Positions 1 through 10,696 of a stretch of DNA of 64,000 bases are shown in pieces (within the stretch, counting starts at the first letter, position 1; each line of letters opens with the position of its first letter). A program made the position numbers and the translations under genes. Below the pieces are notes generated by a model that was not told the origin of the DNA, did no database searches, and worked only from the letters and a program-made list of their open reading frames with translations. Origin of the DNA: Pycnopodia helianthoides (taxonomy: Eukaryota; Echinodermata; Asteroidea; Forcipulatida; Asteriidae); assembly GCA_032158295.1 (NCBI GenBank), contig CM063246.1, positions 11,533,608-11,597,607 of the forward strand, given 5' to 3'.

Positions 1-1212
1 TCAGTTAGTAATAATAACAAAGGTTGCACTAATTGCATAAAGCACTAATTAATCCTAAAACAATAGAATTTATTTCTACGGATACACAAATACGGGGAAC
101 CCATGAAGTTCGATGCTGACGAATGCAAGCGTAGGTGGCAGCGGCCATATTGGATGGAATTGTTCTAATGAATGTACACGTCAGCATGTATACGACCACT
201 CAACCATGCACTGCCGATCCCTATGCTCGGCATGCCATGTTCATGTGCATGAAGGACTTGCGACAAACCCCCCCGAAACTACGCTTCACAGTCCATTAGT
301 GGCCAAGAGATTTCACCGAGTCTAGTATCCCTTTTATTGTTTAATAACACAAAGTCACGCACACACTCCAACGCTACAAAGTTTTATTACCTTGTCTTCA
401 GGGTTATCATCAGCCCTCGTTGGCCACGTTGGTCCGCCCAGTGGCTCTCTTCCGAGCTACACCGCCGTTGGAGACACCCCTTCTGAACTCAATCAGAACA
501 GCTACAGTAATCACCTACACTACGATACAATTGCCCAACTTTGAAATCCCCCTCCCCCCTGGAATGTGCACAGCGTCTACATGTAGATAGTTTTGCAGAC
601 TGACATGCGCACGGAATGGATCCCAAAACCAAGCAGTGCATTCTGGGTACTCAACCCGGTCGGTACGAACAAGTTCTTTTTTTTTTTTTCTTCTCTTTTC
701 TCTACCGGTCCGTTTTATCAATGCTTACTGCGCATCCATAAAGCAAGTTGTGAAACACTGCTAAACAAGCAAGGTCAAACGGCCCCAGCCCCCCGTGCAT
801 GAGCAGTTTGTGTAACAGGATTTTTTTTTTTCATTTTGGGGGGGAAGTGGGTTTAAAATGCTTTTGTCGCCCTCGGGCATGCACGTGAAACTTGTATAAA
901 CGACACACCAGATTGTGGGTGTCGGCATAACGAACACAATGCAATACATCGAGACAGTGATTGGTTTACAGTCAGGCAAAAACCGTACTGACACACATCC
1001 TAACGATGAAAACAAATCCTGCTATAGGCTTAAACAGAATATCGTCCTACCCAAAAATACCCTTTTCTCGTTCTTTTTTTCCCCCGCCCCCTTTTTTTTG
1101 TCTGACCTTTTAATCAGTTTATGGATGAATTGTGCCAGAGACCTTTCCAATGTTACTCTGGTTACAGCTATGAATCTGCATAAGAGTCCATTTTGTGCTC
1201 CATTTGTGGCAA

Positions 1213-1360
1213 GGTGTACCCCCCCCCCTCCTATTGTGTCTTCATTGCATTCTGGGAATCTCAGGAATTCTTTGGAGGATTTTAGGTAGGGGGGTACTTC
1301 TGTACGAGAGGAAAAGAGTGTGTTAAAGTATGGGAACATTTTTGTTTGGGGGGGGACACC
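1213..1360. mobile_element. Element with GGTGTACCCCC/GGGGGACACC ends, copy 1
   Basis: A C run after GGTGTA at the left and a G run before ACACC at the right form inverted ends. The body shares CTATTGTGTCTTCATTG, ATCTCAGGAATTCTTT and GGGGGGTACTTCTGTAC with copy 2 at 3392-3557. Confidence 0.6.
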
Positions 1361-1787
1361 CTCTGCCACATATTGGGCATTGTACATGAGTCTGGTGCTC
1401 ATACTGAGATACAAAATGGCTTACTTTTTTTTTTTTTTTTTTTTTAATATGTTTCAGGGTGTTTTTTTTTTAAGGATTCCTTAACACCCGTCTAAAACAC
1501 TGAGGAAAAGTGTAGTCAAGGATGCTTGAAAGAAAGTAAAGTATCGCCAGATTTTAAAAAAAATAAATAAATCTTTAGGAAAATGTGTTCTGCATTTGTT
1601 TTGTTCCATTTGAAAGGTTTAGAAATGCTCAAACTTCAAAGAGTTCAGTGCCTCCGACCTGCCAGGATTGGGTTCGAACCCAAATTCTGTTAAAAAACAT
1701 TTATTGCTCACCCATGTTAGTGAAAAACTGCTAGACTCAAAAGTTCTATTTTCAAAAAAAGAGTGTCAGGGTTTACCCTTAACTTTC

Positions 1788-2185
1788 TTAAAGGAACATT
1801 ACAGAATTGGTAGGCCTAAGAAAAAACTTGTAAAATATACTTTTGATCACAGATTTACACAAAATTTACACAGTCTAATGATGATGATAATAGAAAACAT
1901 CCCTTGAAATATTTCTGTCTGAAATGTCATATTTGATGAGAAATGAATAAACTAATTTTCCGATTGGAGTTTATCGCTCAGTGAGCGTTTTATTCATTTG
2001 TTGAATCTATATGATTTCATGCAAATGTGTTATCGGTTTTTCACTATTTTCTCGTGACCCAGATGGCCGATCGATCTCAAACTTCTACAGGTTTGTCAGT
2101 TTATGTATATGGTGGATTACATAAAGTGCTTACACTGCAAGCAACTGCTTTGATAGCAAAAACCAATTCTGTAATGTTCCTTTAA
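1788..2185 (+). mobile_element. TTAA-flanked MITE family, copy 1
   Basis: TTAA at both ends frames perfect 20-bp inverted ends AGGAACATTACAGAATTGGT / ACCAATTCTGTAATGTTCCT. The 390-bp body has no coding capacity and has a central palindrome CGCTCAGTGAGCG between AAATGAATAAA and TTTTATTCATTT. Six copies occur in the window: here, 35156-35596, 37600-37990, 57475-57870, 59764-60153 and 61143-61534. TTAA duplication is known for piggyBac and Kolobok transposons; the AGG start suits Kolobok better, but this is inference. Confidence 0.85.
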
Positions 2186-2620
2186 CTTTACCCTTGAGAT
2201 ATTGTCGATAAACTGGAGTGGTTTATGTTCATGCAGGAAGAATAATCTGTAATTTGAATACACAGTCTCAGATTGAAATGTTTTTGAATCCCTCTCTCTA
2301 AAACCACATTCATTTGAAGGGAATCGTTTCTCAAAATGTTACACATCAACAACAGCTGCAGAGCTTCTTACCAAGTAAGTTTTTATGGTCATTTATTTTT
2401 TGGAGTAATAACCAAAAAGGTATACCCTTCCTTTAAGAGAGAATGCCAAGTTTTTGAAGTAACTAAATTTGCAGTCGTGTGTATTACACACATACACAAA
2501 TGTTGAATGGTTTAGGGATTTTTTTTTGGGGGGGGGGTCTTTTTTTAATGTACACTGTAGGCCTACATTTCAAAAACTTATTTTGGAGTTGCTGGGATTT
2601 AAATTGCTCAGTTGAGTGCT

Positions 2621-2984
2621 TTAAAGACACTGGACACCTTTGGTAATTGTCAAAGACCAGTCTTCTCACTTGGTGTATCTCAACATATGCACAAAATAAC
2701 AAACTGTGAAAATTTGAACTCAATTGGTTTCGAAGTTGCGAGATAATAATGGAAGAAAAAAACCCTTGTCCATGTTGTCACACGAAGTTGTGTGCTTTCA
2801 GATGCTTGATTTCGAACTTGAGGTCTCAAAATCAATTCAAATATTTTACTGAGAAATTACTTCTTTCTCAAAAACTGTACTTCAGAGGGAGCCGTTTCTC
2901 ACAATGTTTTATATATCAACAGCTCTCCATTGCTCGTTACCAAGTAAGTTTTTATGCTAACAATTATTTTGAGTGAGACTGGCT
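2621..2984 (+). mobile_element. Repeat beginning TTAAAGACACTGGACACC
   Basis: The body includes AGACCAGTCTTCTCACTTGG, TGTCACACGAAGTTGTGTGC and GGGAGCCGTTTCTCACAATG. I recall this repeat as very abundant in sea-star sequences. The right terminus is eroded. A fragment of the same body lies at about 2320-2436. Confidence 0.6.
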
Positions 2985-3391
2985 GTCTGGCCCTTAAAAG
3001 CTAGTGACTTAATCAGACTCAATATTATAAATTTGACGACTCCACACTTAAACAGATACAAATTTAACATGCATTCTCTCCCAATGTCATAAAAAAAAAA
3101 CATAAAAAAGAAAGCTGAATACATATGACATAGCGGTTATTTGATGCCTGCAAGCCTAATTCAAAAAGTTGTGAAATAATATTTTTAAAATCTAGTTATT
3201 GTGGGGTATACGCGGCTCAGTCGTTAATTTTCAAAAAGTGCACATTCGGTAAATGAATTGAAACAGTTGGATGAAGCCACTATATAATGGCAGGGCTGAA
3301 GCAAGGTGCCTCTGAATAAAATTCTGGGATCGATCACAATGTCACACTGATCAGTACTAATGACATTATTTTGGTGCTCGATATTGGGCAT

Positions 3392-3557
3392 GGTGTACGC
3401 CCCCCCCCCTTCCTATTGTGTCTTCATTGTGTTCTGGTAATCTCAGGAATTCTTTAGAGGATTATAGGGGGGTACTTCTGTACAAGAGGAAAATAGTATG
3501 TTAAAGTATGGAGCAATAGTTAAAGTATGGGAACATCGGGGGGGGGGGGGAGATACC
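3392..3557. mobile_element. Element with GGTGTAC/poly-C and poly-G ends, copy 2
   Basis: Relative of 1213-1360 with the same internal phrases. A short internal duplication (TTAAAGTATGG twice) and a longer G run are specific to this copy. Confidence 0.6.
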
Positions 3558-3916
3558 CTCTGCCCCATATCTAGCCTTGATTGCAAGGCTGTGTAATAGT
3601 TTGCTTACTATAAAGCTAAAAATGTGCATAACCACAGCCGCACGAATGCGATGCCCGAATGCAATGCAACTCCTGTTCTGGTCCCCCCCCCCCCCCCACT
3701 AGAGTACTTGTCTACACAGCCTTGATATCAAGGCTACCCCATATCAGGCATGGTTTGGTATACTTTATAGACAGCCTGACTGGATACTCCCCTAAATAAG
3801 TAACCTGCCTGTGTGAAACCTTTGTTTAGTTGGTGTGAACATATTACACAAAATCAAATCACCTAGTTGAATGTACAATATTATGTAGTACGACACAAGT
3901 CATTTGTTTTTGTGTA

Positions 3917-4110
3917 GGGGCCCAATTTCATAGAGCAGCTTAAAGCACAAAAAGTAGCTAAGCACAACAAAATTATGCTTACCAGAATAAGGTTACCGGC
4001 CAAAATACCATGTCAAATGTACAATTTGTGACTGGTATCCTGCTGATTTCTGCTTAGTAGAACATTTTTAAGCAATATTTTCTGCTTAAGCAGCTCTATG
4101 AAATTGGCCC
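3917..4110. mobile_element. GGGCCC-ended MITE family, copy 1
   Basis: GGGCCCAATTTCATAGAGC at the left is inverted at the right (GCTCTATGAAATTGGCCC). The inside is AAGCA/TGCTT-rich with ACAATTTGTGACTGGTATCC. About 190 bp, no coding capacity. Other copies: 10131-10322, 13370-13562, 19251-19523, 24496-24687, 33178-33358 and 37135-37326; fragments at 19795-19905 and 46340-46392. Confidence 0.8.
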
Positions 4111-7100
4111 CCGATCTACAGGGTAAAGGGACAGGGCAGTCCTAGGTAGAAACTACTAGTAACTCATACTGGCTTCAAACCTTTTGACATCACAATCGAA
4201 GGTTGTTTTTTACGTTCAAAAAAGTAGTACACTTTTTAGTTACAGGTACATTTGTGTGTATGCCCTGCACTTGTTCACGAACATTGTATGCTCAGTCAGG
4301 CCTGGAATTACACAGAGGCCACGGAGGCCATAGCATTTCCAATGGAAGATTTTCCAATGGAAGTGCCCTAGCTCTGCAAAATGAAAATGGCCTTGCCCTC
4401 TCCAAGATGAAATTCCGGGCCTGCTCAGTGTTTCCAGCATGTCCAGAGTCCTTGTACGTAGGCACTCCACCCCCCAGTGTTCTCCCTTTTTAAACAGTGG
4501 TCCGCTGGCCTTTACACCTGAGAACCAGTCAGAAAATTCTGTCCAACTACATGTAGTCCGACTGGCTAGTTTATTGCTGAAGTCCCATCGCTACATGTAC
4601 ATGTTATAAACCACTTCATATGAATCAAAGTCCTATTCTAACAACACTAGTTGAAAGAAAACCTCTAAATATGCACCCATGAAAAAGCTGGTGGACACGT
4701 GAAATGACAAGCTACATGTAACTGGTACAGCAGGCTAGTCGCCAAAAAAGTTAAGGATAAACCCTGCTCTCCCTCTTCCCCCGACCACGTTCCAACCCTC
4801 CCGACCACGTTCCAACCCTCCCACCCCAGAGACAAGCCCCAGTATGTGCTGACAAGTCCGTTATAATGCTTCAATACATAATATAACACATGATGTACTG
4901 AAGTGCTTTCACTGTCACTGTCAGTGCTAAGATACATTTTTATGCTAACAGAAGATTCAGTTACTGGGCCAGCAAACACCAGCATAGTTCGCCGTATGGG
5001 TCAATCAGATAATGCACTAAGATCGCAAGACTCCGGAATGAAGTTCCACTCGCGATCAGAAAGCAAAAAACAATCTGGGGTTCCAAAAGCCAATTTGAAA
5101 ACGTACTTTTTTAAAGAAAGCTTTTAATGTATGATCTTTTCTTAAGATATTTTTATTAGTAAAGTGTTTAAGTTTACCACTGTTTATTGTTTGTGCTAAC
5201 GACTAACGAGGTGTTGTACCTCATCAAAAATTTTAGTCACTGGCTGGTCCGGCTGTAATTTTTTACTTATGAAGGTGCCATTTTTGAATTTGTTTTTAAC
5301 TTTTGCCTACTCATATTTGCTACCCTTTTTCTTCTTTCCTTATTTGTATGTCTATTAGTTTTTTAGTTTGTCTCATTGAAACCCGCATTTGATCATTGTT
5401 TGATCAATAATTATGGTAAATGTGCGGTAATAAGTAACATGTTAACTGTCTGCAACCTTGTGATGTGCTCCTGCTCAAGAGATCAAAGTAACCAAATTAA
5501 CATTATCCTAATGAAGGTACAGCTCGGCTAAGCAAAGCACCAGACCAACATTGGATTGTCGAAGACCATACCACACTTTGTTACCCAACACATAACATGA
5601 CAAGCCTGTGCAAGTTAAAGCTCAATTGGTCATCGAAAGTCGAGAGAAAACAGAGAGAAAAAAAAAAACCGTTTTCAAACATCGGATTTCAAACTCCAGA
5701 TATCAAAACTAATTGTTTGACTCATTTCTCATTAACTATAGCATTTCAAGCAAAACAATTTTGAGGAAGTTTCCCTTTTGACCATCTCAATTATACCGTG
5801 TAAGCTATGTGCAAATCTGTAAACATAAATATTTTCAATCTTTACCGATGTTATCCATAAAAAAAACATCAAACAAACCCTGAGAAAATATCAAATTAGG
5901 GAATTGAGTCTCCTGTTTTATAGTTTAATACAAAGAAAAAGCTGTTGACCGTTTATAAGGGATTTCATGTGTTATATAAGTGCATACTTTGATTGGGGCA
6001 ATCAAACCAAGCAAGGGTCTTCAAATTGTTTCTTCTTGGCTTTGGCAATTTTTATTATGGATATTTATCTGCAACCTTGCTGGTATGAAACTGATATATC
6101 AGTTTTATGATTGCCCTTCCTTTCTCTCTCTCTCTTTTTTTGTTTGTTGTTGTTGTAATAATCAACACACAGGATTTTGTGTTACAGTAGGCCTCTGTTG
6201 CCCGTTCTTGGCCTTGACGCCCCTATGGGAAACTCGTACAGACTTTTAAGATTTTGAAACAAAATTGGGCATGCCCTCTCAAAGATGACATTCCAGGCTT
6301 GATAAGTTGATTTGCATAAAATGACATTGACATACGTGCAGCACAACATTTTAACCATAGAGGTTTTTGACCGTGTGTATTTGCTGGGTCAGTGCACTAT
6401 AATATAGTGCACCAAAGAACATTAAGTTTAAAGGTTCATACTTCGGCAATAACCCAAACAACAAATTGTGTAAAACAAATTCCGAAAAGCCTACAATGTA
6501 CTTGTTGTAAAGATGGATGATGATAAAGGAATCCAGTGAAACTATTTTGTCTAAAGTGCCCATGTTGACTTATGATAATTTTTGTGGTGACCGTTTCGGT
6601 TCGAATGCCACATGTACTTTCAATACGGCCAGAGATGCAGTTGGTACCCGCTATCACCTCGCTAAACGTAGATGGATTTGACGTTCTTGATGAAAACATT
6701 TTTTTTTTTTTTTCTTAGAAAGTGGGCACTGTTTTCAACTGAAACTTTCACGGGTGATTTTTATTGTATCTTTGTTGACATTTTTGCCATGACAATCAGC
6801 ATTACGTTGACAAAAACCAAACGATGACCCAACATATGCCAATCCAAGACAATCTACCAGCCAGTCTGTGCCAGTTTCAATATCGAAAACTCCGCGACAA
6901 TATTGCGTCTACTGTAGGGTATGATTAAAGATACAAATGCTGCATCCGACCTAAACTTTTTCACTTTATGATCAAATTCATTTTGAATCTGGGTGAATAG
7001 TAGCACTTTTGGTAATATAGTGGAACAAATTTCCACTTTAAATGGAGAGATTTTCCTAAATATCACCAATAGTTAAATATCATCATTATCTGTACGTACC

Positions 7101-7451
7101 CGTGGTACAGTACTTGAAGACGTTTGAATTGTATTTTCAACTTTAAACCAAGAAGTTTTTTACAAAATGGGGGGGGGGGCTATAATAATACAAGTCTACT
7201 TCGGCAGCATTTAAAACAGGTAGCAGCTTTATAAATAATTGATACAATGCATATATCTAATCACAATGCTGTGTAAAATCAAATGCTGTAACTTATGGCT
7301 GCTGGCTACAAAATACAACCCACCTCCTCAATATGTACTTTACCATCTATGCACTGACCTTCTCCGCGTACAGCTAGCTACAGCCCACGACTATATACAG
7401 GGGTTTCCTTCTAGTGATAATTATCATGAATACATTCACCATAATACTTAC

Positions 7452-7539
7452 GTTTGACCGCTCGGGGTTTGGCCTGCTTTCGGCGTGAAATTCCCCCACC
7501 CTGCTCCGACTGTTCGCTCCCTCGCCTCGACTCACGCAT
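7452..7539 (-). CDS. First coding exon of a FOG/SALL-type zinc-finger co-repressor (partial)
   Basis: Twenty-nine codons run from an ATG at 7539 to a clean donor (gtaagt) at 7451, ending in phase 1. The exon reads MRESRRGSEQSEQGGGI followed by SRRKQAKPRAVK. In FOG (ZFPM), SALL and BCL11 proteins the motif (M)SRRKQxxP sits at the extreme N-terminus and recruits the NuRD complex through RBBP4. The basic tail after the proline (RAVK plus probably R) is closest to FOG, whose first exon is similarly short. Here the motif begins at residue 18, and the codon before the serine is ATT rather than ATG. An in-frame stop lies upstream, so the ATG at 7539 is the only start in the exon. No zinc-finger exons were found in the window; they should lie to the left. 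Assignment to FOG rather than SALL is inference. Confidence 0.55.
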
Positions 7540-7800
7540 TTTGGATGAAACCTCGAGGATGTCCTGCACTCCCACAACCCGGGCACACTCAAACTCATCC
7601 ACCTTTTCGACGTATTTTACGGCACGTTCTCGGTATCAGTTTACTCGGGACGGACGGGGATGGACCGAGCTGACGACGCGGTGTTGTTCCCTCCAGCGAG
7701 TCGGTGCTGTGAGTGCTAACGGGCGCAGCGGCGTGTTGTACCCCATGAAGCCACCCGCGGCGAACCGGTCGCTGTGATTGTGAACAACACGACAGCTCCT
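7540..7800 (-). promoter_or_regulatory. CpG-rich 5' UTR/promoter of the zinc-finger gene
   Basis: This block is clearly richer in G, C and CpG than the AT-rich surroundings and lies just upstream of the zinc-finger first exon. Such islands around first exons are typical of developmental regulators. No TATA box is visible and the transcription start cannot be placed. Confidence 0.4.
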
Positions 7801-9225
7801 TCGCGGTCCTTTTTTTTGTTTTCTCTGAATCTTATTTCACGCAGGCATCTCAAGTCACATCATTCTAAATGGAGCTACACTATCTGTGCGTAGATCGCAT
7901 GTCGTAAGAGGATAACATTTGGTGTAGAATACAAGACAGAAAGGGAAGAACTGAGAATGCTCGGAAGATTAATTGACTCTATCCAAGGCTCTCTCTGCTG
8001 CCAAGTTTCTCATTTCTGATATACACACAACAATGGACACAAAAATCTTGAGTGTCCCATCCCGATCCCCCAACCACGCGTAATTGTATGCGAGTACACA
8101 CATGCATTGTCGGCTGACATTGACATAAACTTGTTACAGTCGTCTCAGATAAGTTGGATTTGAATTGTTTTTGTTTAAAACACTGAATACCATTTATAGG
8201 GCTCGATCATCAATTTTGAATAGGTATCGAAGATGGGCGTTTTCATTTCTTTTAACATTTGGAAAAACGTGACTACTTTTTCCAGTAATATTTAGGGCCT
8301 AAATATTATTGAGAAAGTGGGCAATTTTAATTATTAGTCCACAAATGCAAAACGAATGCACACTAGACTTTAGCAAGTTTAATATCTGCCCAGGACAGTT
8401 TTAGGGTATCCTGTTTTATTTTACCTCACATTATCTTGGATACCTGTCCCATAGTCTTAATTCTCTTCCACCAAAAGGGGGCGCTCTTCCAGACAGGCTT
8501 GGTCGAGTCTGGATCGTTATAAATAATGTATTCGGTTGAATCGGGACCAGAAGAACTAAAAGTAACCATGGAATTATATTATTTACCCTTCTCCGATCTC
8601 GTCGATGGGAGCGGAAAATACCGCTGCGTTCTAAACTCTCACGTGATTCACTACTACCTGACGAAGTTTGTGCCCCAAATGCTCTCTAAACCAACCGATA
8701 CTTTGAAATAATACCGTAATCATTGACTGGGCATGCGGTAGATAGGCCTACTCTATGATTTGACAAGCACAAAGTGCGACATCCATGCGGACCGGTGGTC
8801 GGTTGTTATGAGCAGGTCACAGTGACCGCGATCAAAGCTCAATGGCAACCCTTTGGACGATCTTACAAATACCCACACCCTCTGATGATTAGGGTAACCC
8901 TGATTTTCAAAAAAAAAAGAAACAGGAACAAGTTCATCAAACTTTTGGAGTACTTGCCGATAATGAAAAATAATGAAACCACAAAAATTGTCATGGAGTT
9001 TTTACAACGTTGGAAACATCTTCATGATGACAGAATTTTATGTTATTTTATTTCAACTGTACCTTTAAAATTGAATACATTTTAACACTGATATATACAA
9101 AACAATAACTTTAAGTAACTGCATGCAACCGGTTCATGCTATGGTTGTGTAATAGATAGGGCGTTCAAAGTGACATGGCGCCTATTTCAACATCAAGTTC
9201 CCAGTGAGCTTTGCCCTTTTAGGAA

Positions 9226-9358
9226 ACCACGGCTTGGGCTTGGGCTCCGGCTTAGGCTCTGTCTGCCTGTTTGGAGCCATGTACCGAAAGTGCACGTTTC
9301 CAAAATAACTGCTGGAGCATGAGCTGGAGCCGAAGCCAATGCCGTGTTTTCGAAAAGC
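9226..9358. mobile_element. TIR element, GGCTTGGGCTCC family
   Basis: GAAACCACGGCTTGGGC at the left faces GCCAATGCCGTGTTTTC at the right. Related to 56538-56668 and 42360-42500. Confidence 0.55.
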
Positions 9359-10014
9359 GCAAATAGTTGGGATAACTTGCTATTAGAAACCACTTTCGGT
9401 CGGTCAACAAAACACAAAAAAAAACGCAATTAGCAATGTGCACAAGACTAGACTGGATGAAATCAAGTTGAAAAAGCAAGTTGAAAAACTTAAAAGAAAT
9501 GGGAAAACAATCAATCACGCTTGCCTGCTCAGCAAAACTTTGCAAAGACCATGACATCATTAACCAGAAACGAACAAGAATGGCAATAATTACTGTTGGA
9601 AGTTCGTTCATTGATGATGTTAACTTTTTTCTACTCATATAAAGTGCCATTGAAAAGTCATTACATTGCGATTGCTTTTTGCTTTAGATTGAAGCTTCTT
9701 CCTTCTAATGGCAAAGTTAATGTGCATTCTTACAGTGACTATTGCTAAGATGATTAGGGGGAAGAAAACACATGACAGATCCAATAGACCCCTTGCAATG
9801 GCCGCCATCTTTTGATGAAACGTGCACGCGTGAAAGGGCTATCATTGGCTGAGAGTTGTGCATACAGCGCGTACACACGCGTGTAAGTTTCCATTGTTTT
9901 TTTTTTTTTATCAAAGATGGTGCTATCGTGGTCAATGACGCCATGTGCAATCTACTATACTAATACTATCTGCTCTCCACTCTCTCTATTCATGTATTTC
10001 CACTTATAACTGCT

Positions 10015-10375
10015 CGTCACCCTTGTATGCATGTAAGTGTGTTGTCTTGTCATTTAGCCTTAATTCGAGAAAGACTCTGCTAGGGTCGAAACGTCAGGCC
10101 ACTAACTAATTGTTTGCATTTATACTACAGGGTCCAATTTCATAGAGCTGCTTAAGCAGAAAAAAATTGCTTAACATTTTTCTGCTAAGCAGAAATGAGC
10201 AGGATACCAGTCACAAATTGTACATGTGGCATGGCAGTTTGGCTGGTAACCTTATTCTGGTAAGCATTATTTTGTCGTGCTTAGGTACTTTTTGTGCTTA
10301 AGCAGCTCTATGAAATTGGGCCCAGGTCCTTTTGGTTGGTAAGCAGTTTGCAACAGCTAATTCTATTTTCTCAAT
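10015..10375 (+). mobile_element. GAAACGTC repeat carrying an inserted GGGCCC MITE
   Basis: The outer repeat (AGAAAGACTCTGCTAGGG, TCGAAACGTCAGGCC, then AGGTCCTTTTGGTTGGTAAG) is split by the element at 10131-10322, which is flanked by CAG on both sides. An uninterrupted copy in reverse orientation lies at about 18500-18645. Confidence 0.75.
10131..10322. mobile_element. GGGCCC-ended MITE, copy 2, with CAG target duplication
   Basis: Starts GGTCCAATTTCATAG and ends AAATTGGGCC. Target duplication CAG at 10128-10130 and 10323-10325. Confidence 0.8.
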
Positions 10376-10696
10376 ACTATCTATAACCATTTAAACAAAG
10401 AATTATTGTCTGAGAGACCAGCCTGCTGGTGCTCAGGGAAAGAGCCTGCTCATCGAATGGTATATTCTTCCAATCCGAACAAGAATCAATAAAGTGATAC
10501 GTTGCCTCACAGACGTAGTCTCTACCGAACCAATGACTTGGTCAATATAGACGACTTAGGCCCTACGATGCCATAATTCAATTCTTGGTTTAGTGACTGC
10601 AAAAACGTCAGACGACTTTTTAACACTAATTTCCCCGTAAATTTTCATTAAAATGTACTTCTGTTTTTTATGATTCTATTTCCGAGAAACTCACGT

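Larger units (their letters stand above)
1..7451. other. Stretch without recognisable exons
   Basis: No exon of a known family was recognised on either strand. The stretch holds repeats: a pair of poly-C/poly-G-ended elements (1213-1360, 3392-3557), a TTAA-flanked element (1788-2185), a repeat starting TTAAAGACACTGGACACC (2621-2984), a GGGCCC-ended element (3917-4110), a doubled 21-bp unit near 4785-4824 and a repeat shared with 34.1-34.7 kb (about 6450-6830). Because the zinc-finger exon at 7452-7539 is transcribed leftwards and ends in a splice donor, all or part of this stretch may be its first intron. Confidence 0.6.
7801..10696. other. Intergenic stretch, repeats only
   Basis: No recognised exon. 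A TATAAATAATG context at about 8518 and a well-placed ATG (accATGG, 8568) open a 47-codon frame ending at 8711 that matches no family I can name. A TIR element with GGCTTGGGCTTGGGCTCC-type ends lies at 9226-9358, and a GAAACGTC repeat interrupted by a GGGCCC-ended element at about 10015-10375. Confidence 0.5.

Noticed and set aside
1648..1690. tRNA-like 3' half with GGGTTCGAACCC
   Set aside because: Only the T-arm-like part is visible; no A box or acceptor pairing. At most a SINE fragment.
8568..8711. Small protein starting MELYYLPFSD, faintly like the N-terminus of glutathione S-transferases
   Set aside because: The likeness stops after the first few residues, no thiol- or Tyr/Ser-site context follows, and the frame ends after 47 codons without a splice donor. 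Kept only as an unassigned ORF.
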